From Paragemmobacter straminiformis (GTDB lineage Bacteria; Pseudomonadota; Alphaproteobacteria; Rhodobacterales; Rhodobacteraceae), in NCBI RefSeq assembly GCF_014243445.1, contig NZ_JACLQD010000007.1, positions 44,189-108,188 of the forward strand: 64,000 bases of DNA, in the 5' to 3' direction. Made by a program: the position numbers and the translations under genes. Under the pieces are notes generated by a model. The model was not told the DNA's origin. It worked only from the letters and a program-made list of their open reading frames with translations, and made no database searches. Shown here in pieces: positions 18,621 through 27,997 of this stretch (the stretch's first letter is position 1; each line of letters opens with the position of its first letter).

Positions 18621-19222
18621 ACAGGCAGCCGCCAGCCCAGCGCCAAAGACCCCGCCCGCAGCACGAAGACCACGGCGGCGCAGGCGGTCAGCGCCGCCCA
18701 TCCGGCCACCCCGACAGCGCCCAGCGCCACCGCGACCAGCGCGCCCGCAAAGGCGCAGGTGACGTAAAGCTCGCCCTGCTTCAGCACCATCGGCACCTCG
18801 TTGCAGACCACATCGCGCATGAGACCCCCCATGCAGCCCGTCACCATCCCCATGACCAGCACCACGGGCCAGCCCATGCCCTCGGACAGGGCGACACCCA
18901 CCCCCGCCGGAACGGCGATGGCAAGGGCTGCGGCATCCAGCCATTCCAGCGCCCGATAGCGGCTTTCCAGCAAATGCGCGGTCAGGAACACCAGCACCGC
19001 CGCCACCGCCGCCACAAGCAGCATCACCGGATCGCTGACCCAAAGCGGCACGCGGTCAAGGATGATGTCCCGCAACGTGCCTCCGCCCACCGCCGTCAGG
19101 CTGGCAACGAAGATGAACCCCACGATATCCAGCTGCGACCGCGATGCCGCCAGCGCCCCCGTCAGCGCAAAGACCGCCACCGCGGCATAGTCGAGCCCCG
19201 AGACTAGCGCCGCCCCCGTCAC
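18584..19222 (-). CDS. TRIC-type (UPF0126) membrane protein, putative cation channel
   Basis: About 212 residues with seven hydrophobic segments. GTG at 19222 overlaps the rnhA stop as GTGA. The duplicated family signature is present: [17 protein letters not shown] in the first half and [16 protein letters not shown] in the second, as in prokaryotic trimeric intracellular cation channels. It sits in the inner membrane. The Lys/Arg-rich tail overlaps the DHFR-like gene on the other strand. Ion selectivity cannot be read from sequence. Confidence 0.88.
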   Translation of the reverse strand: MTGAALVSGLDYAAVAVFALTGALAASRSQLDIVGFIFVASLTAVGGGTLRDIILDRVPLWVSDPVMLLVAAVAAVLVFLTAHLLESRYRALEWLDAAALAIAVPAGVGVALSEGMGWPVVLVMGMVTGCMGGLMRDVVCNEVPMVLKQGELYVTCAFAGALVAVALGAVGVAGWAALTACAAVVFVLRAGSLALGWRLPVYRSRPPRAPKR

Positions 19223-19677
19223 GCCTTCACCTTGAACGGTGCCATTCCGGCCCGCGCAAGGGCATCGGCGCGCTCGTTCTCGGCATGGCCCGCATGGCCC
19301 TTGATCCAGCGCCACACCACCTTGTGCCGGGCCTGCGCCAGATCGAGCCTTTGCCACAGGTCGACATTCTTTACCGGATCATTCCCCGCCGTGCGCCAGC
19401 CCCTGCGCTTCCAGTTGTGGATCCACTCGGTCACGCCGTTCTTCACATAGGCGCTGTCGGTGACGATGGTGATCTCCGAGGCCCGCGCCAGCGCCTCGAG
19501 CGCCGAGATCGCCGCCAGCAATTCCATGCGGTTGTTCGTCGTCATCATCTCGCCGCCCGACAGCTCGCGCTCTTTGACGACCTCGCCGCCTTCGCGCGCC
19601 AGCATCAGCACGCCCCATCCTCCGGGGCCCGGATTGCCGGAACAGGCACCGTCGGTATAGGCGAAAAGATCGGGCAT
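19219..19677 (-). CDS. rnhA: Ribonuclease HI
   Basis: A 152-residue endonuclease that degrades the RNA strand of RNA-DNA hybrids. All catalytic residues are visible: Asp9 in [16 protein letters not shown], Glu52 in NNRMELLA, Asp74 in VTDSAYV and Asp138 in NERADALA, with His128 in KGHAGH. Length and order match the Escherichia coli enzyme. The TRIC-type gene overlaps its stop. Confidence 0.95.
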   Translation of the reverse strand: MPDLFAYTDGACSGNPGPGGWGVLMLAREGGEVVKERELSGGEMMTTNNRMELLAAISALEALARASEITIVTDSAYVKNGVTEWIHNWKRRGWRTAGNDPVKNVDLWQRLDLAQARHKVVWRWIKGHAGHAENERADALARAGMAPFKVKA

Positions 19678-19731
19678 GGCGGCTCCTTTTTCCCCCGTTT
19701 AGGACCCGCGCCTTGCAGGGTCAAACCCCCA

Positions 19732-19798
19732 TTCACCTTTGCCCCAATACTCTCGGGGGGTGAGGCGCCCCGCGCCGGGGGGGGCGGAAAGCCCCCCC
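19732..19798. repeat. Composite dispersed element with G/C hairpins
   Basis: CCTTTGCCCCAATACTC (19736-19752) is followed by a run of G, then GGGGGGGC (19778-19785), loop GGAAA and GCCCCCCC (19791-19798), an 8-bp stem. The same order (CCAAATACTC-like core, G-run, G/C hairpin) recurs at 53661-53707 and, on the other strand, at 31104-31160. Here it stands downstream of the DUF3429 gene and upstream of rnhA, so termination is plausible. Confidence 0.6.
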
Positions 19799-19818
19799 GA
19801 TTTTTCGCAGGAAAATCG
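19798..19818. repeat. Single short hairpin of the TTTTC/GAAAA family
   Basis: Arms CGATTTTTC and GGAAAATCG around loop GCA, nine pairs with one wobble. It directly abuts the composite element and lies five bases past the DUF3429 stop. It has the same design as the four hairpins at 27345-27458. Confidence 0.6.
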
Positions 19819-19822
19819 TGGC

Positions 19823-20266
19823 CTACAGCAGCACCACCAGCAGGCAGGCCAGAACGATCAGGGTCAGCAGCACCCGCAGCCGCATCCACCATGCGGGGGC
19901 CAGCCCCTGCCGCGCAAAGCTGAAATCCAGCGCAAGCAGCGCCGCAAAGCCCGTGGCCAGCCAAAGGATCGACTCTGCGGTCGTATCCGTGACCATGAAG
20001 AATGCCCAAAGCGCGGGAATGACCGACAGGACGTAACCCACCGTCGCCTCGCGTCCCTCGGCCTTGGTGGCAAAGCCCCAAAGCACGCCCGACATGAACG
20101 AAAGGATCACCGTGCCATAGGTCACAAGCACCACGGCGCCGACAAAGACGGGCGGCACCAGCCGCATCGCGCCCGATGCAAGCGCGGGCGACAGCGTGGT
20201 CGCCGCCCCCCAGACAAAGGGGATCAGCCCCGCAAGGCCCAGAAGCAAAGCCGAACGCGGAATCAT
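19823..20266 (-). CDS. DUF3429 family membrane protein
   Basis: A 147-residue protein with five hydrophobic segments and short polar loops. The pattern (LGLAGLIPFVWGA at the N-terminus, then VTYGTVILSFMSGVLWGFA) fits DUF3429 inner-membrane proteins of proteobacteria. Its start is one base from the ispH stop, so the two genes are co-transcribed. Function unknown. Confidence 0.75.
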   Translation of the reverse strand: MIPRSALLLGLAGLIPFVWGAATTLSPALASGAMRLVPPVFVGAVVLVTYGTVILSFMSGVLWGFATKAEGREATVGYVLSVIPALWAFFMVTDTTAESILWLATGFAALLALDFSFARQGLAPAWWMRLRVLLTLIVLACLLVVLL

Positions 20267-20267
20267 C

Positions 20268-21218
20268 TCAGACCGCCTCGCGCAGGATGCGGGGAACCTT
20301 GAACTCCACGTTCTCCACCGCCGTCTCGACCCGTTCCACCGTCGTGTCGAAACGCGCGCGGAAGGCGTCGACCACCTCGTTCACCAGCAATTCCGGTGCC
20401 GAAGCCCCCGCCGTCACCCCGACCGACCTGATGCCTTCCAGCGCGCGCCAGTCGATATCGGTTGCCCGCTGCACCAGTTGCGCATAGGCGCAGCCCGCCG
20501 CCGAACCCACCTCGACCAGCCGTTTCGAGTTGCTGGAATTCGGCGCGCCGATCACCAGAAGCGCGTCGATCCTGCCCGCAATCGCCTTGACCGCCGCCTG
20601 ACGGTTGGTTGTTGCATAGCAGATATCTTCCTTGTGGGGGCCGATGATCGCCGGAAACCGCGCCTGCAAGGCCGCAACGATGCCCGCCGTGTCGTCCACC
20701 GACAGGGTCGTCTGGGTGATGAAGGCCAGTTTTGCCGAATCACGCACCACCAGACCGGCGACATCCTCGGCCGTTTCGACCAGCAGAACCTCGCCCTCGG
20801 GCAACTGGCCCATCGTGCCCACCGTCTCGGGGTGGCCGGCATGGCCGATCATCACCATCTGCAGCCCGTTCTCGTAATGCCGCTGGGCTTCGTTATGGAC
20901 CTTTGTCACCAGCGGACAGGTCGCGTCCACCGCGATCATCTCGCGCCGCGCGGCCTCGGCCGGAACCGATTTCGGCACCCCGTGGGCGGAAAAGATCACC
21001 GGCCTGTCGGTCGGGGCCTCGTCCAGCTCCTCGACAAAGATCGCCCCTTTGGCGCGCAGGTCGTCCACCACGAATTTGTTGTGGACGATCTCGTGGCGCA
21101 CATAGACGGGCGCGCCCCATTTCTGCAAAGCCATCTCGACGATCTTGATCGCGCGGTCCACACCGGCGCAGAACCCGCGTGGCGCGGCGAGGTAAAGGGT
21201 CAGCGGGGGCAGGGACAT
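20268..21218 (-). CDS. ispH: 4-hydroxy-3-methylbut-2-enyl diphosphate reductase
   Basis: A 316-residue iron-sulfur enzyme, the last step of the MEP pathway, giving isopentenyl and dimethylallyl diphosphate. The three cluster-binding cysteines are in place: Cys17 in [10 protein letters not shown], Cys101 in [11 protein letters not shown] and Cys200 in [11 protein letters not shown]. The conserved [12 protein letters not shown] and [12 protein letters not shown] segments are also present. It is followed one base later by the DUF3429 gene. Confidence 0.95.
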   Translation of the reverse strand: MSLPPLTLYLAAPRGFCAGVDRAIKIVEMALQKWGAPVYVRHEIVHNKFVVDDLRAKGAIFVEELDEAPTDRPVIFSAHGVPKSVPAEAARREMIAVDATCPLVTKVHNEAQRHYENGLQMVMIGHAGHPETVGTMGQLPEGEVLLVETAEDVAGLVVRDSAKLAFITQTTLSVDDTAGIVAALQARFPAIIGPHKEDICYATTNRQAAVKAIAGRIDALLVIGAPNSSNSKRLVEVGSAAGCAYAQLVQRATDIDWRALEGIRSVGVTAGASAPELLVNEVVDAFRARFDTTVERVETAVENVEFKVPRILREAV

Positions 21219-21311
21219 CGGGGCCTCGGTTCTCAGCTATCGCCCTAGACCTAAGGCGAAACCGCCTGCGGGTCCACAGGGCAAGCGCGGCCCGCCCTGT
21301 CGCCGTCGGGG

Positions 21312-21869
21312 TCAGTCGGCAAAGCCTTCCCAGTATCCGGCAAAGGCATCCTTGGCCTTTCCATCGGCAAAGGCGCGGGCCGGCACGATGATCGTTCCGC
21401 TGCGGGAATGCAGGAAAACATGGCTTTCCGTCTCGATCACATCGCGCAGCGCCTCGGCCCCGAGGGCCAGCGGCTTGCGGCCGTCGGCACGGGTTTCGAC
21501 CAGACGGCGCGGCCAGACTTCCAGCGTCACCTCTACCTCCGAAGCGACCCGCTCGGCACTGCGCCGCGCCAGATCGCGGCGGTGCGCCAGCATCATTGCG
21601 CCAAAGGGGGCCAGCAGGATGACAAGGGCGATCGCGTTGGAATGCAGCCGCGACAGCCAGTCGGGCAAGTGGCGCGTCACCGTCACCAGAAGGCTTATCC
21701 CCACCATCAGCGAAATCCCCAGCCCCGCGCGGTTGCGCTTGCGCGCGGCGGGGTTGAGCCGCTCCCAGGCCCGCGCATCCGCAGGCGTCAGAAGGTAGGT
21801 CAGAACCGTGTCCGGCGCGCGTTTCGCAACGGAAGGTTCGGTTTCGGCATCGACCGTGGCCGTCATCAT
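21312..21869 (-). CDS. YcxB-like membrane protein
   Basis: A 185-residue protein with two hydrophobic segments at about residues 50-64 and 77-96. A C-terminal cytoplasmic beta-rich part ends in ESHVFLHSRSGTIIVPARAF, then AFAGYWEGF, the pattern of YcxB-like C-terminal domains (membrane attachment followed by a PH-like fold). The start is one of two adjacent ATG codons. Function unknown. Confidence 0.68.
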   Translation of the reverse strand: MMTATVDAETEPSVAKRAPDTVLTYLLTPADARAWERLNPAARKRNRAGLGISLMVGISLLVTVTRHLPDWLSRLHSNAIALVILLAPFGAMMLAHRRDLARRSAERVASEVEVTLEVWPRRLVETRADGRKPLALGAEALRDVIETESHVFLHSRSGTIIVPARAFADGKAKDAFAGYWEGFAD

Positions 21870-21943
21870 ATCCGCATGTCCCGCCCCGTCGGGGGCCGTC
21901 TTCCAAGGGTCCGCCCCGGGCAGGGCGGACTGCCGTGGCGGTG

Positions 21944-22519
21944 CTATTTCGCCTGCGTCTCGATCTCTTCGCGCTCCATCGGGCGCGGGTCGCGCGGCGG
22001 GCGTCCGATGACGTCGCGCAACTCGTCCAGCTCGATGAAATTGTCGGCCTGACGGCGCAATTCGTCAGCGATCATCGGCGGTTGGCTGCGGATGGTCGAC
22101 ACCACCGAAACGCGCACGCCCTGACGTTGCAGGCTTTCCACCAGCGGGCGGAAATCGCCGTCGCCGGAAAACAGCACGATATGGTCGACGCGCGGCGCAA
22201 GCTCCATGGCATCGACCGTCAGCTCGATGTCCATATTGCCCTTCACCTTCCGGCGGCCCTGGCTGTCGGTGTATTCCTTGGCGGGCTTCGTCACCATGGT
22301 GAAGCCGTTGTAATGCAGCCAATCCACCAGCGGGCGGATGGGCGAGTATTCGTCGTTCTCGAGCAGCGCGGTGTAGTAAAAGGCGCGCAGCAGTTTGCCG
22401 CGCCGCATGAACTCTTGCCGCAAAAGCTTGTAGTCTATGTCGAAGCCCAATGCCTTGGCTGCGGCGTAAAGATTGGACCCGTCAATGAACAGCGCCAGCC
22501 GTTCGTCCTTGTAAAACAT
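21944..22519 (-). CDS. NYN domain (LabA/PIN-like) protein, putative ribonuclease
   Basis: A 191-residue member of the NYN/LabA group. ALFIDGSNLYAAAK near residue 9 holds the first catalytic Asp of the PIN-like fold, VKGNMDIELTVDAM near residue 95 the second acidic cluster, and HIVLFSGDGDFRPLV near residue 113 the third. Members cleave RNA or act as regulators; substrates are mostly unknown. The gene is divergent from folK. Confidence 0.85.
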   Translation of the reverse strand: MFYKDERLALFIDGSNLYAAAKALGFDIDYKLLRQEFMRRGKLLRAFYYTALLENDEYSPIRPLVDWLHYNGFTMVTKPAKEYTDSQGRRKVKGNMDIELTVDAMELAPRVDHIVLFSGDGDFRPLVESLQRQGVRVSVVSTIRSQPPMIADELRRQADNFIELDELRDVIGRPPRDPRPMEREEIETQAK

Positions 22520-22664
22520 CGTGCTTTCCCCTCAAAAAGCAGTCGCTCGAACGCACTGGCCCAAGCCGGAAAAAAGTTAGGTCAATGACTTCTTGTTCCC
22601 CGACCCAGCGATATCAGCGCGACCACGGGCCCGACAAGTCAAGATATACGAAAGGTGAAGGATA

Positions 22665-23246
22665 TTGGCAGCCCGAAACGATCAACTTTTGGTTGCAATG
22701 GGCGCAAATCTGCCGATCGGCGGGCAGGACCCCGCCGAAACGCTGCGCCTTGCCTTTCTGGCGCTGGCTGATTCGGGTCTTTCGGGCCTGCGCCTCAGCC
22801 CGCTTTACGCCACCCCGTGCTTTCCCGCGGGGGCCGGTCCCGATTATGTGAACGCCGCCATCGCCGGTCCGCTGCCCTCGGGTTGGGATGCCGCGCGGGT
22901 CCTTGCCACCCTCCACGCGGTCGAGGACCGCTTCGGCCGCCTGCGCGAAACCCGCTGGGGGATGCGGACGCTCGACCTCGACCTTTTGGCCTTCGGTCAG
23001 GCCGTGCTGCCCGATGCGCAGACCCACGCCCGCTGGCGCGGCCTCGACCCCGCCTTCCAGGCGCGCGAGACGCCCTCGGGCCTGATCCTGCCGCATCCGC
23101 GCCTGCAGGACCGCAGCTTCGTTCTGGTGCCGCTGGCCGATGTGGCCCCCGACTGGCGCCATCCGGTTCTGGGGCTGACCGTGGCGGAAATGCTGGCGGC
23201 AAGACCCCCCGCCGAACGTGCCGAAGTCGTGCCGTTGCGGGTTTGA
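22665..23246 (+). CDS. folK: 2-amino-4-hydroxy-6-hydroxymethyldihydropteridine diphosphokinase
   Basis: A 193-residue pyrophosphokinase of folate biosynthesis that transfers diphosphate from ATP to 6-hydroxymethyl-dihydropterin. The start is taken as TTG at 22665, preceded by AAGG, because the fold's first strand ([10 protein letters not shown]) lies close behind. Family signatures are [36 protein letters not shown] with its metal-binding Asp pair, and [16 protein letters not shown]. It stands alone ahead of rpoZ. Confidence 0.9.
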   Translation: MAARNDQLLVAMGANLPIGGQDPAETLRLAFLALADSGLSGLRLSPLYATPCFPAGAGPDYVNAAIAGPLPSGWDAARVLATLHAVEDRFGRLRETRWGMRTLDLDLLAFGQAVLPDAQTHARWRGLDPAFQARETPSGLILPHPRLQDRSFVLVPLADVAPDWRHPVLGLTVAEMLAARPPAERAEVVPLRV

Positions 23247-23254
23247 TTCAAGGC

Positions 23255-23283
23255 TTGTCAAGGCCAAGCCCTGCCATTACATA
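23255..23283 (+). promoter_or_regulatory. Promoter of rpoZ
   Basis: TTGTCA at 23255-23260 and TACATA at 23278-23283 with a 17-nt spacer. Transcription would start about 30 nt before the rpoZ ATG. It lies directly behind folK, marking the start of the long rpoZ-relA block. Confidence 0.6.
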
Positions 23284-23320
23284 GGCCGTTCATTGCCCCC
23301 CATCCGAACTGGAGCAGCAT

Positions 23321-23674
23321 ATGGCCCGCGTGACGGTCGAAGATTGCGTTGACAAAGTGCCGAACCGGTTTGAGCTGGTGATGCTCGCCGCCCATCGTGC
23401 GCGCGAGATCCAGTCGGGTTCGCCGCTGACGATCGACCGCGACAACGACAAGAACCCCGTCGTCTCGCTGCGCGAGATCGCCGAGGAAACGCAAAGCGCC
23501 GATGTCCTGCGCGAGCGGATGATCGAAAGCTACCAGACCCAGATCGAGGTCGACGAGCCGGAAGATGACCAGATGGCACTTCTGATGTCGGGCGAAATCG
23601 ACCGTCCGATGCAGGACGACATGTCCGAAGAAAAGATCCTGCGCGCGCTGATGGAAGCGCAGGGCGACAACTGA
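23321..23674 (+). CDS. rpoZ: RNA polymerase omega subunit
   Basis: A 117-residue subunit that helps assemble the beta' subunit and forms part of the ppGpp-binding site on RNA polymerase. [30 protein letters not shown] is the conserved N-terminus, with GNRF-like NRFELV. The acidic C-terminal extension is typical of alphaproteobacteria. It sits immediately before the ppGpp synthetase gene, matching their functional link. GGAGC precedes the start. Confidence 0.95.
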   Translation: MARVTVEDCVDKVPNRFELVMLAAHRAREIQSGSPLTIDRDNDKNPVVSLREIAEETQSADVLRERMIESYQTQIEVDEPEDDQMALLMSGEIDRPMQDDMSEEKILRALMEAQGDN

Positions 23675-23676
23675 CC

Positions 23677-23696
23677 GGTCGGCCATTGGGCCGACC
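23677..23696 (+). terminator. Intercistronic hairpin between rpoZ and relA/spoT
   Basis: Arms GGTCGGCC (23677-23684) and GGCCGACC (23689-23696) around loop ATTG, starting three bases after the rpoZ stop and followed at once by the palindrome CCCCGCGCGGGG. There is no T-run, so it more likely sets mRNA stability or partial termination than a full stop. Confidence 0.45.
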
Positions 23697-23708
23697 CCGC
23701 GCGGGGCG

Positions 23709-25829
23709 ATGATGATCGACGTCGAAGACCTCATCGCCCTCGTCCGCAACTACAATCCGCGCACCAATGCCGACCTGATCCGCAGGGCCTATGCCTACGG
23801 CTTCCAGATGCATGACGGTCAGGTGCGCAAATCGGGTGAACCCTATTTCACCCACCCCGTCGCCGTCGCGGCCATCCTCACCGAGCAGCGGCTTGACGAT
23901 GCCACCATCGTCACCGCCCTGCTGCACGACACGATCGAGGACACCCGCTCGACCTATACCGAAGTGTCCGAGATGTTCGGAACCGAGGTTGCCGAACTGG
24001 TCGATGGCGTCACCAAGCTGACCAACCTCCAGCTCTCCTCGGCGCAAAGCCAGCAGGCGGAAAACTTCCGCAAGCTGTTCATGGCGATGTCCAAGGACCT
24101 GCGCGTCATCCTCGTCAAGCTGGCCGACCGTCTGCACAACATGCGCACGATCAAAAGCATGTCGCCCGAGAAGCAGGCGCAAAAGGCCCGCGAGACGATG
24201 GAGATCTTTGCCCCGCTCGCTGGCCGGATGGGGATGCAATGGATGCGCGAGGAACTCGAAGACCTCGCCTTCCGCGTGCTGAACCCCGACGCGCGCAACT
24301 CGATCATCCGCCGCTTCATCACGCTGCAACGCGAAGCGGGCGACGTGGTCCACAAGATCACCGCCGACATCCGTATCGAACTGGAAAAGGTGCAGGTCGA
24401 GGCCGACGTCTACGGCCGCGCCAAGAAGCCCTATTCCATCTGGCGCAAGATGCAGGAGAAGGACCTCGCCTTCTCGCGCCTGTCCGACATCTACGGCTTT
24501 CGCGTCATCTGCGCCTCGGTGGCGGATTGCTACCGCATCCTCGGCGTGATCCACGGCCGCTGGCGCGCCGTGCCGGGGCGGTTCAAGGATTACATCAGCC
24601 AGCCCAAGAACAACGGCTACCGCTCGATCCATACCACCGTCTCGGGCCGCGACGGAAAGCGGGTCGAAGTGCAGATCCGCACCCGCGAAATGCACGAAGT
24701 GGCCGAAGCCGGCGTCGCCGCGCATTGGAGCTATCGCGAAGGCGTGCGCGCGGTGAACCCCTTTGCCGTCGATCCGGCGAACTGGATCGCCACCCTGACC
24801 GAACGGTTCGACGAAGGCGATCACGACGAATTCCTCGAACACGTGAAAATGGAGATGTACTCCGATCAGGTGTTCTGCTTCACGCCCAAGGGCGATGTGA
24901 TCCAGCTTCCGCGCGGGGCCACGCCGCTCGATTACGCCTATGCCATCCACACGCGCATCGGCAACTCTTGCGTCTCGGCCAAGGTCGACGGCATCCGCGT
25001 GCCGCTCTGGACACGGCTGAAGAACGGCCAGTCGGTCGAGATCATCACCGCCGAGGGCCAGCGCCCGCAGGCAAGCTGGATCGACATCGTGACCACGGGC
25101 CGCGCCAAGGCCGCGATCCGCAAATCCCTGCGCGAGGAAGACCGTGGCCGCTTCGTCAAGCTGGGTCAGGAACTCGCCCGCGCGGCCTTTGACCATGTCG
25201 GCAAGAAGGCTTCCGACAAGGCGCTGCGCACGGCGGCCAAGATGATGGGTCTGGCCGACGAGATGGACCTGATGGCCCGCCTCGGCTCGGCCGAAATCAC
25301 CGCGCGGCGCGTGGTGGAACTGCTCTATCCCGAACTTGCCCGCAAACAGGCGGACGAGGTCGACGGCACCCGCCCCGTCGTCGGCCTTTCAGATGACCAG
25401 TCCTTCCGCCGCGCGCCCTGCTGCCAGCCCGTGCCGGGCGAGCGCATCGTCGGCATCACCTATCGCGGTCAGGGCGTGGTCGTGCATGCCATCGACTGCC
25501 CCGCGCTGGAAGAATTCGAGGAACAGCCCGGCCGCTGGGTCGACCTGCACTGGCACTCGGGCCGCCATGCCGCGGTCCATACCGTCAGCTTCGAAATCAC
25601 CATTTCCAATGACGCCGGCGTGCTTGGCCGGATATGCACCTTGATCGGCGAGCAGAAGGCCAATATCTCGGACCTGAGGTTCACCGACCGCAAGCCGGAT
25701 TATTACCGGCTGATCATCGACGTGGACCTCCGCGATGTCGAGCATCTGCACATGGTCATGACCGCTTTGGAGGCCGAGACCGACGTGGCCCAGATTTCCC
25801 GCCACCGCGATCTGACGCGCAAGCCCTGA
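23709..25829 (+). CDS. Bifunctional (p)ppGpp synthetase/hydrolase, RelA/SpoT family
   Basis: A 706-residue Rsh enzyme that makes and destroys the stringent-response alarmone. The N-terminal HD hydrolase domain is intact (FTHPVAVAAIL, then LLHDTIEDTRSTYTE near residue 72). The synthetase domain carries RFKDYISQPKNNGYRSIHTT near residue 295. TGS (VFCFTPKGDVIQLPRGATPLDYAYAIHT), a zinc-finger-like region and a C-terminal ACT domain (VSFEITISNDAGVLGRICTLI) follow. Both activities are expected, as in alphaproteobacteria with one Rsh. An adjacent ATG at 23712 is an equal start. Confidence 0.95.
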   Translation: MMIDVEDLIALVRNYNPRTNADLIRRAYAYGFQMHDGQVRKSGEPYFTHPVAVAAILTEQRLDDATIVTALLHDTIEDTRSTYTEVSEMFGTEVAELVDGVTKLTNLQLSSAQSQQAENFRKLFMAMSKDLRVILVKLADRLHNMRTIKSMSPEKQAQKARETMEIFAPLAGRMGMQWMREELEDLAFRVLNPDARNSIIRRFITLQREAGDVVHKITADIRIELEKVQVEADVYGRAKKPYSIWRKMQEKDLAFSRLSDIYGFRVICASVADCYRILGVIHGRWRAVPGRFKDYISQPKNNGYRSIHTTVSGRDGKRVEVQIRTREMHEVAEAGVAAHWSYREGVRAVNPFAVDPANWIATLTERFDEGDHDEFLEHVKMEMYSDQVFCFTPKGDVIQLPRGATPLDYAYAIHTRIGNSCVSAKVDGIRVPLWTRLKNGQSVEIITAEGQRPQASWIDIVTTGRAKAAIRKSLREEDRGRFVKLGQELARAAFDHVGKKASDKALRTAAKMMGLADEMDLMARLGSAEITARRVVELLYPELARKQADEVDGTRPVVGLSDDQSFRRAPCCQPVPGERIVGITYRGQGVVVHAIDCPALEEFEEQPGRWVDLHWHSGRHAAVHTVSFEITISNDAGVLGRICTLIGEQKANISDLRFTDRKPDYYRLIIDVDLRDVEHLHMVMTALEAETDVAQISRHRDLTRKP

Positions 25830-25854
25830 AACGGGCACATCGGGGGACTTTTAC

Positions 25855-26553
25855 TTGGTTTTCAAGCGGCGCAACCCTCGGACCCTTTGGGGCTGGACGC
25901 GCGAGATGGTCTATCCCCAAGGCGGCTTCAAACGCGCCACCCAATATGTCCTGCACCGCATGCGCCGCCTGCCGGACCAGCCCCACCGCATCGCGCGGGG
26001 GGTGTTCGCGGGGTCGCTTGTCGGGTTCCTGCCGCTGCCGGGCATGCAGTTCATCGCCGCATGGGCCGCATCGCGCGCGGTGAACGGAAACCTCTTGGCG
26101 GCGCTGCTGGCGACCTTCAACACCAACCCGATCACGACGCCCTTCTTCGCCGTCTTCGCCATGTCCTTCGGCCACTGGATCATGGGCATCCAGAAGCCGC
26201 TGACCGCCGGTTACATCGGGCGTGCCTTCGGCAATGCGGGCGAGGATCTCTGGTTCAACTTCCTTGCGATCTTCGGCCCCGAACACACCCGCTGGGACGG
26301 GTTGCTCCAGTTCTGGCGCGAAATCTACCTGCCCTATTTCATCGGCGCCCTGATCCCCGGCCTCGTCTTGTCGGCGATCTTCTACTACCTGACGATACCG
26401 CTGGTCATGGCCTACCAGAAGGCGCGCGCGGCCAAGGCCAAGGAACGCCACGAACGCCGCAAAAGCCTGCGCGAGGCGCTGGCGGCGGCGGCGGCGAAAC
26501 TCAAGCGCGAAACCGCCAAAGGCGGGGATGACGAAGCCCCCCCCGCGCCCTAG
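25855..26553 (+). CDS. DUF2062 domain membrane protein
   Basis: A 232-residue inner-membrane protein. The start is a TTG with GGGGGAC upstream. After a basic N-terminus comes RIARGVFAGSLVGFLPLPGMQF and ATFNTNPITTPFFAVFAMSFG, the core of DUF2062, then two more membrane segments and a long Lys/Arg/Ala-rich cytoplasmic helix. Function unknown; it is conserved between the Rsh gene and pdxJ in this group. Confidence 0.8.
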   Translation: MVFKRRNPRTLWGWTREMVYPQGGFKRATQYVLHRMRRLPDQPHRIARGVFAGSLVGFLPLPGMQFIAAWAASRAVNGNLLAALLATFNTNPITTPFFAVFAMSFGHWIMGIQKPLTAGYIGRAFGNAGEDLWFNFLAIFGPEHTRWDGLLQFWREIYLPYFIGALIPGLVLSAIFYYLTIPLVMAYQKARAAKAKERHERRKSLREALAAAAAKLKRETAKGGDDEAPPAP

Positions 26554-26584
26554 TATCCCCGATGACCAAAGAAGGATTGCGGCG

Positions 26585-27340
26585 ATGAAACCCCTCGGAC
26601 GACTGCGGCTTGGCGTGAACATCGACCACGTGGCGACGGTTCGCAACGCGCGCGGCTCGGCCTGGCCCGACCCTTTGCGCGCCGCCCTGCTGGCCGAAGC
26701 CTCGGGTGCCGACGGCATAACCGCCCACCTGCGCGAAGACCGCCGCCACATCCGCGATTCCGATATCGAGGCACTGGCGGCCGGATTGCGCATCCCGCTC
26801 AACTTCGAATGCGCCGCGACCGACGAGATGAAGGCCATCGCCCTGCGCCTGCGCCCCCATGCCGTCTGCCTCGTGCCGGAAAAGCGCGAGGAGCGCACGA
26901 CCGAGGGCGGGCTCGACGTGGCGGGCGATGCCGCGCGCCTGACCGATTATGTCGCCGAACTGCGCGCGGCAGGGTGCCGCGTGTCGATGTTCATCGGCCA
27001 TGACCCGCGCCAGATCGAAGCCTCGGCCGCCATCGGTGCTGCCGTGGTCGAACTGCACACCGGGCTTTATTCCGAACTTCACGCCGAAGATCGCCATGCC
27101 GAAACCGAAGCCGAATTGCACGGCCTGCAAAAAGGCGCGGCACTGGCCCATTCGCTGGGGCTTGAAGTCCACGCAGGCCACGGGCTGACCTATGACAACG
27201 TGGCCCCCATTGCCGCGATGCCGCAGGTGATGGAGTTGAACATTGGTCATTTCCTGATCGGCGAGGCGATCTATCGCGGGCTGGACGGCGCGCTTGATGA
27301 AATGCGCCGCCGCATGGATCAGGCACGCGAGGGGCTGTGA
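26585..27340 (+). CDS. pdxJ: Pyridoxine 5'-phosphate synthase
   Basis: A 251-residue TIM-barrel enzyme that condenses 3-amino-1-hydroxyacetone phosphate with deoxyxylulose 5-phosphate. ATG 26585 gives MKPLGRLRLGVNIDHVATVRNARG; NIDHVATVRNARG is the signature. EDRRHIRDSDI, CLVPEKREERTTEGGLD and NIGHFLIGEAI are further conserved segments. It precedes the hairpin array and acpS, as in other proteobacteria where pdxJ-acpS are linked. Confidence 0.95.
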   Translation: MKPLGRLRLGVNIDHVATVRNARGSAWPDPLRAALLAEASGADGITAHLREDRRHIRDSDIEALAAGLRIPLNFECAATDEMKAIALRLRPHAVCLVPEKREERTTEGGLDVAGDAARLTDYVAELRAAGCRVSMFIGHDPRQIEASAAIGAAVVELHTGLYSELHAEDRHAETEAELHGLQKGAALAHSLGLEVHAGHGLTYDNVAPIAAMPQVMELNIGHFLIGEAIYRGLDGALDEMRRRMDQAREGL

Positions 27341-27344
27341 GCGT

Positions 27345-27458
27345 GGGTTTTTCTGCGAAAAATCCAGCCGGCGAATTTTCTGCGAAAATTCGGGCCACAG
27401 ACTCCGGCGCTGAATTTTCGCAGAAAATTCGTTGCGAAAGATTTTCGCAGAAAATCTT
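27345..27458. repeat. Array B: four tandem TTTTC/GAAAA hairpins
   Basis: Four inverted repeats fill the pdxJ-acpS gap. B1, 27345-27365: arms GGGTTTTTC and GAAAAATCC, loop TGC. B2, 27372-27392: arms CGAATTTTC and GAAAATTCG, loop TGC. B3, 27412-27430: arms GAATTTTC and GAAAATTC, loop GCA. B4, 27438-27458: arms AAGATTTTC and GAAAATCTT, loop GCA. TGC and GCA are the same loop on opposite strands, so B1/B2 and B3/B4 lie in opposite orientation. The array starts five bases after the pdxJ stop and ends 12 before the acpS ATG. Confidence 0.85.
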
Positions 27459-27470
27459 CGGTCTGCGCGC

Positions 27471-27914
27471 ATGATCCTCGGCATCGGATCGGACCTTGCG
27501 AATATCGAACGGATCGAGGCGACCATCGCCCGCTTCGGAGACCGGTTCCTGAACCGCGTATTCACCGAACGCGAACAGCGCAAGGCGCAAAGCCGCCCCC
27601 GCGCCATCGCGGCCACCTATGCCAAGCGCTGGGCCGCGAAAGAGGCCTGTTCCAAGGCGCTGGGCACCGGCCTGCGCATGGGCATCTCGTGGCGCGACAT
27701 GGCGGTGTCGAACCTGCGCTCGGGCCAACCGGTGATGCATGTGACGGGATGGGCCGCCGAACGCCTTGCCGCCATGACCCCCGCAGGGCATGAAGCGGTG
27801 ATCCATGTCACCCTGACCGACGACCACCCTTGGGCGCAGGCTTTCGTGGTGATCGAGGCCCGACTGATCGCCGACCCGATCGCCCCCCTTTCCGCCGCCC
27901 AAACGCTGCCGTGA
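27471..27914 (+). CDS. acpS: Holo-[acyl-carrier-protein] synthase
   Basis: A 147-residue phosphopantetheinyl transferase that converts apo-ACP to holo-ACP with coenzyme A. ATG 27471 gives [15 protein letters not shown] with metal ligand Asp8. [16 protein letters not shown] carries Glu58 and the CoA-binding lysines. It is slightly longer than the usual 125-135 residues because of its C-terminal tail. Array B occupies its whole leader, so the hairpins probably affect its expression. Confidence 0.94.
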   Translation: MILGIGSDLANIERIEATIARFGDRFLNRVFTEREQRKAQSRPRAIAATYAKRWAAKEACSKALGTGLRMGISWRDMAVSNLRSGQPVMHVTGWAAERLAAMTPAGHEAVIHVTLTDDHPWAQAFVVIEARLIADPIAPLSAAQTLP

Positions 27915-27997
27915 TGGCGGCGAACTTGACTCCCGCGCGCCCCCCGCGCATGTAGCCCCGAACGCCGCCAAGCGGCCCCTTGTAAGGTAAGACGAGC

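Noticed and set aside
23277..25196. 639-codon open frame antisense to the RelA/SpoT gene
   Set aside because: The sense frame has all Rsh motifs; the antisense product is rich in Val/His/Asp with no domain and no ribosome site.
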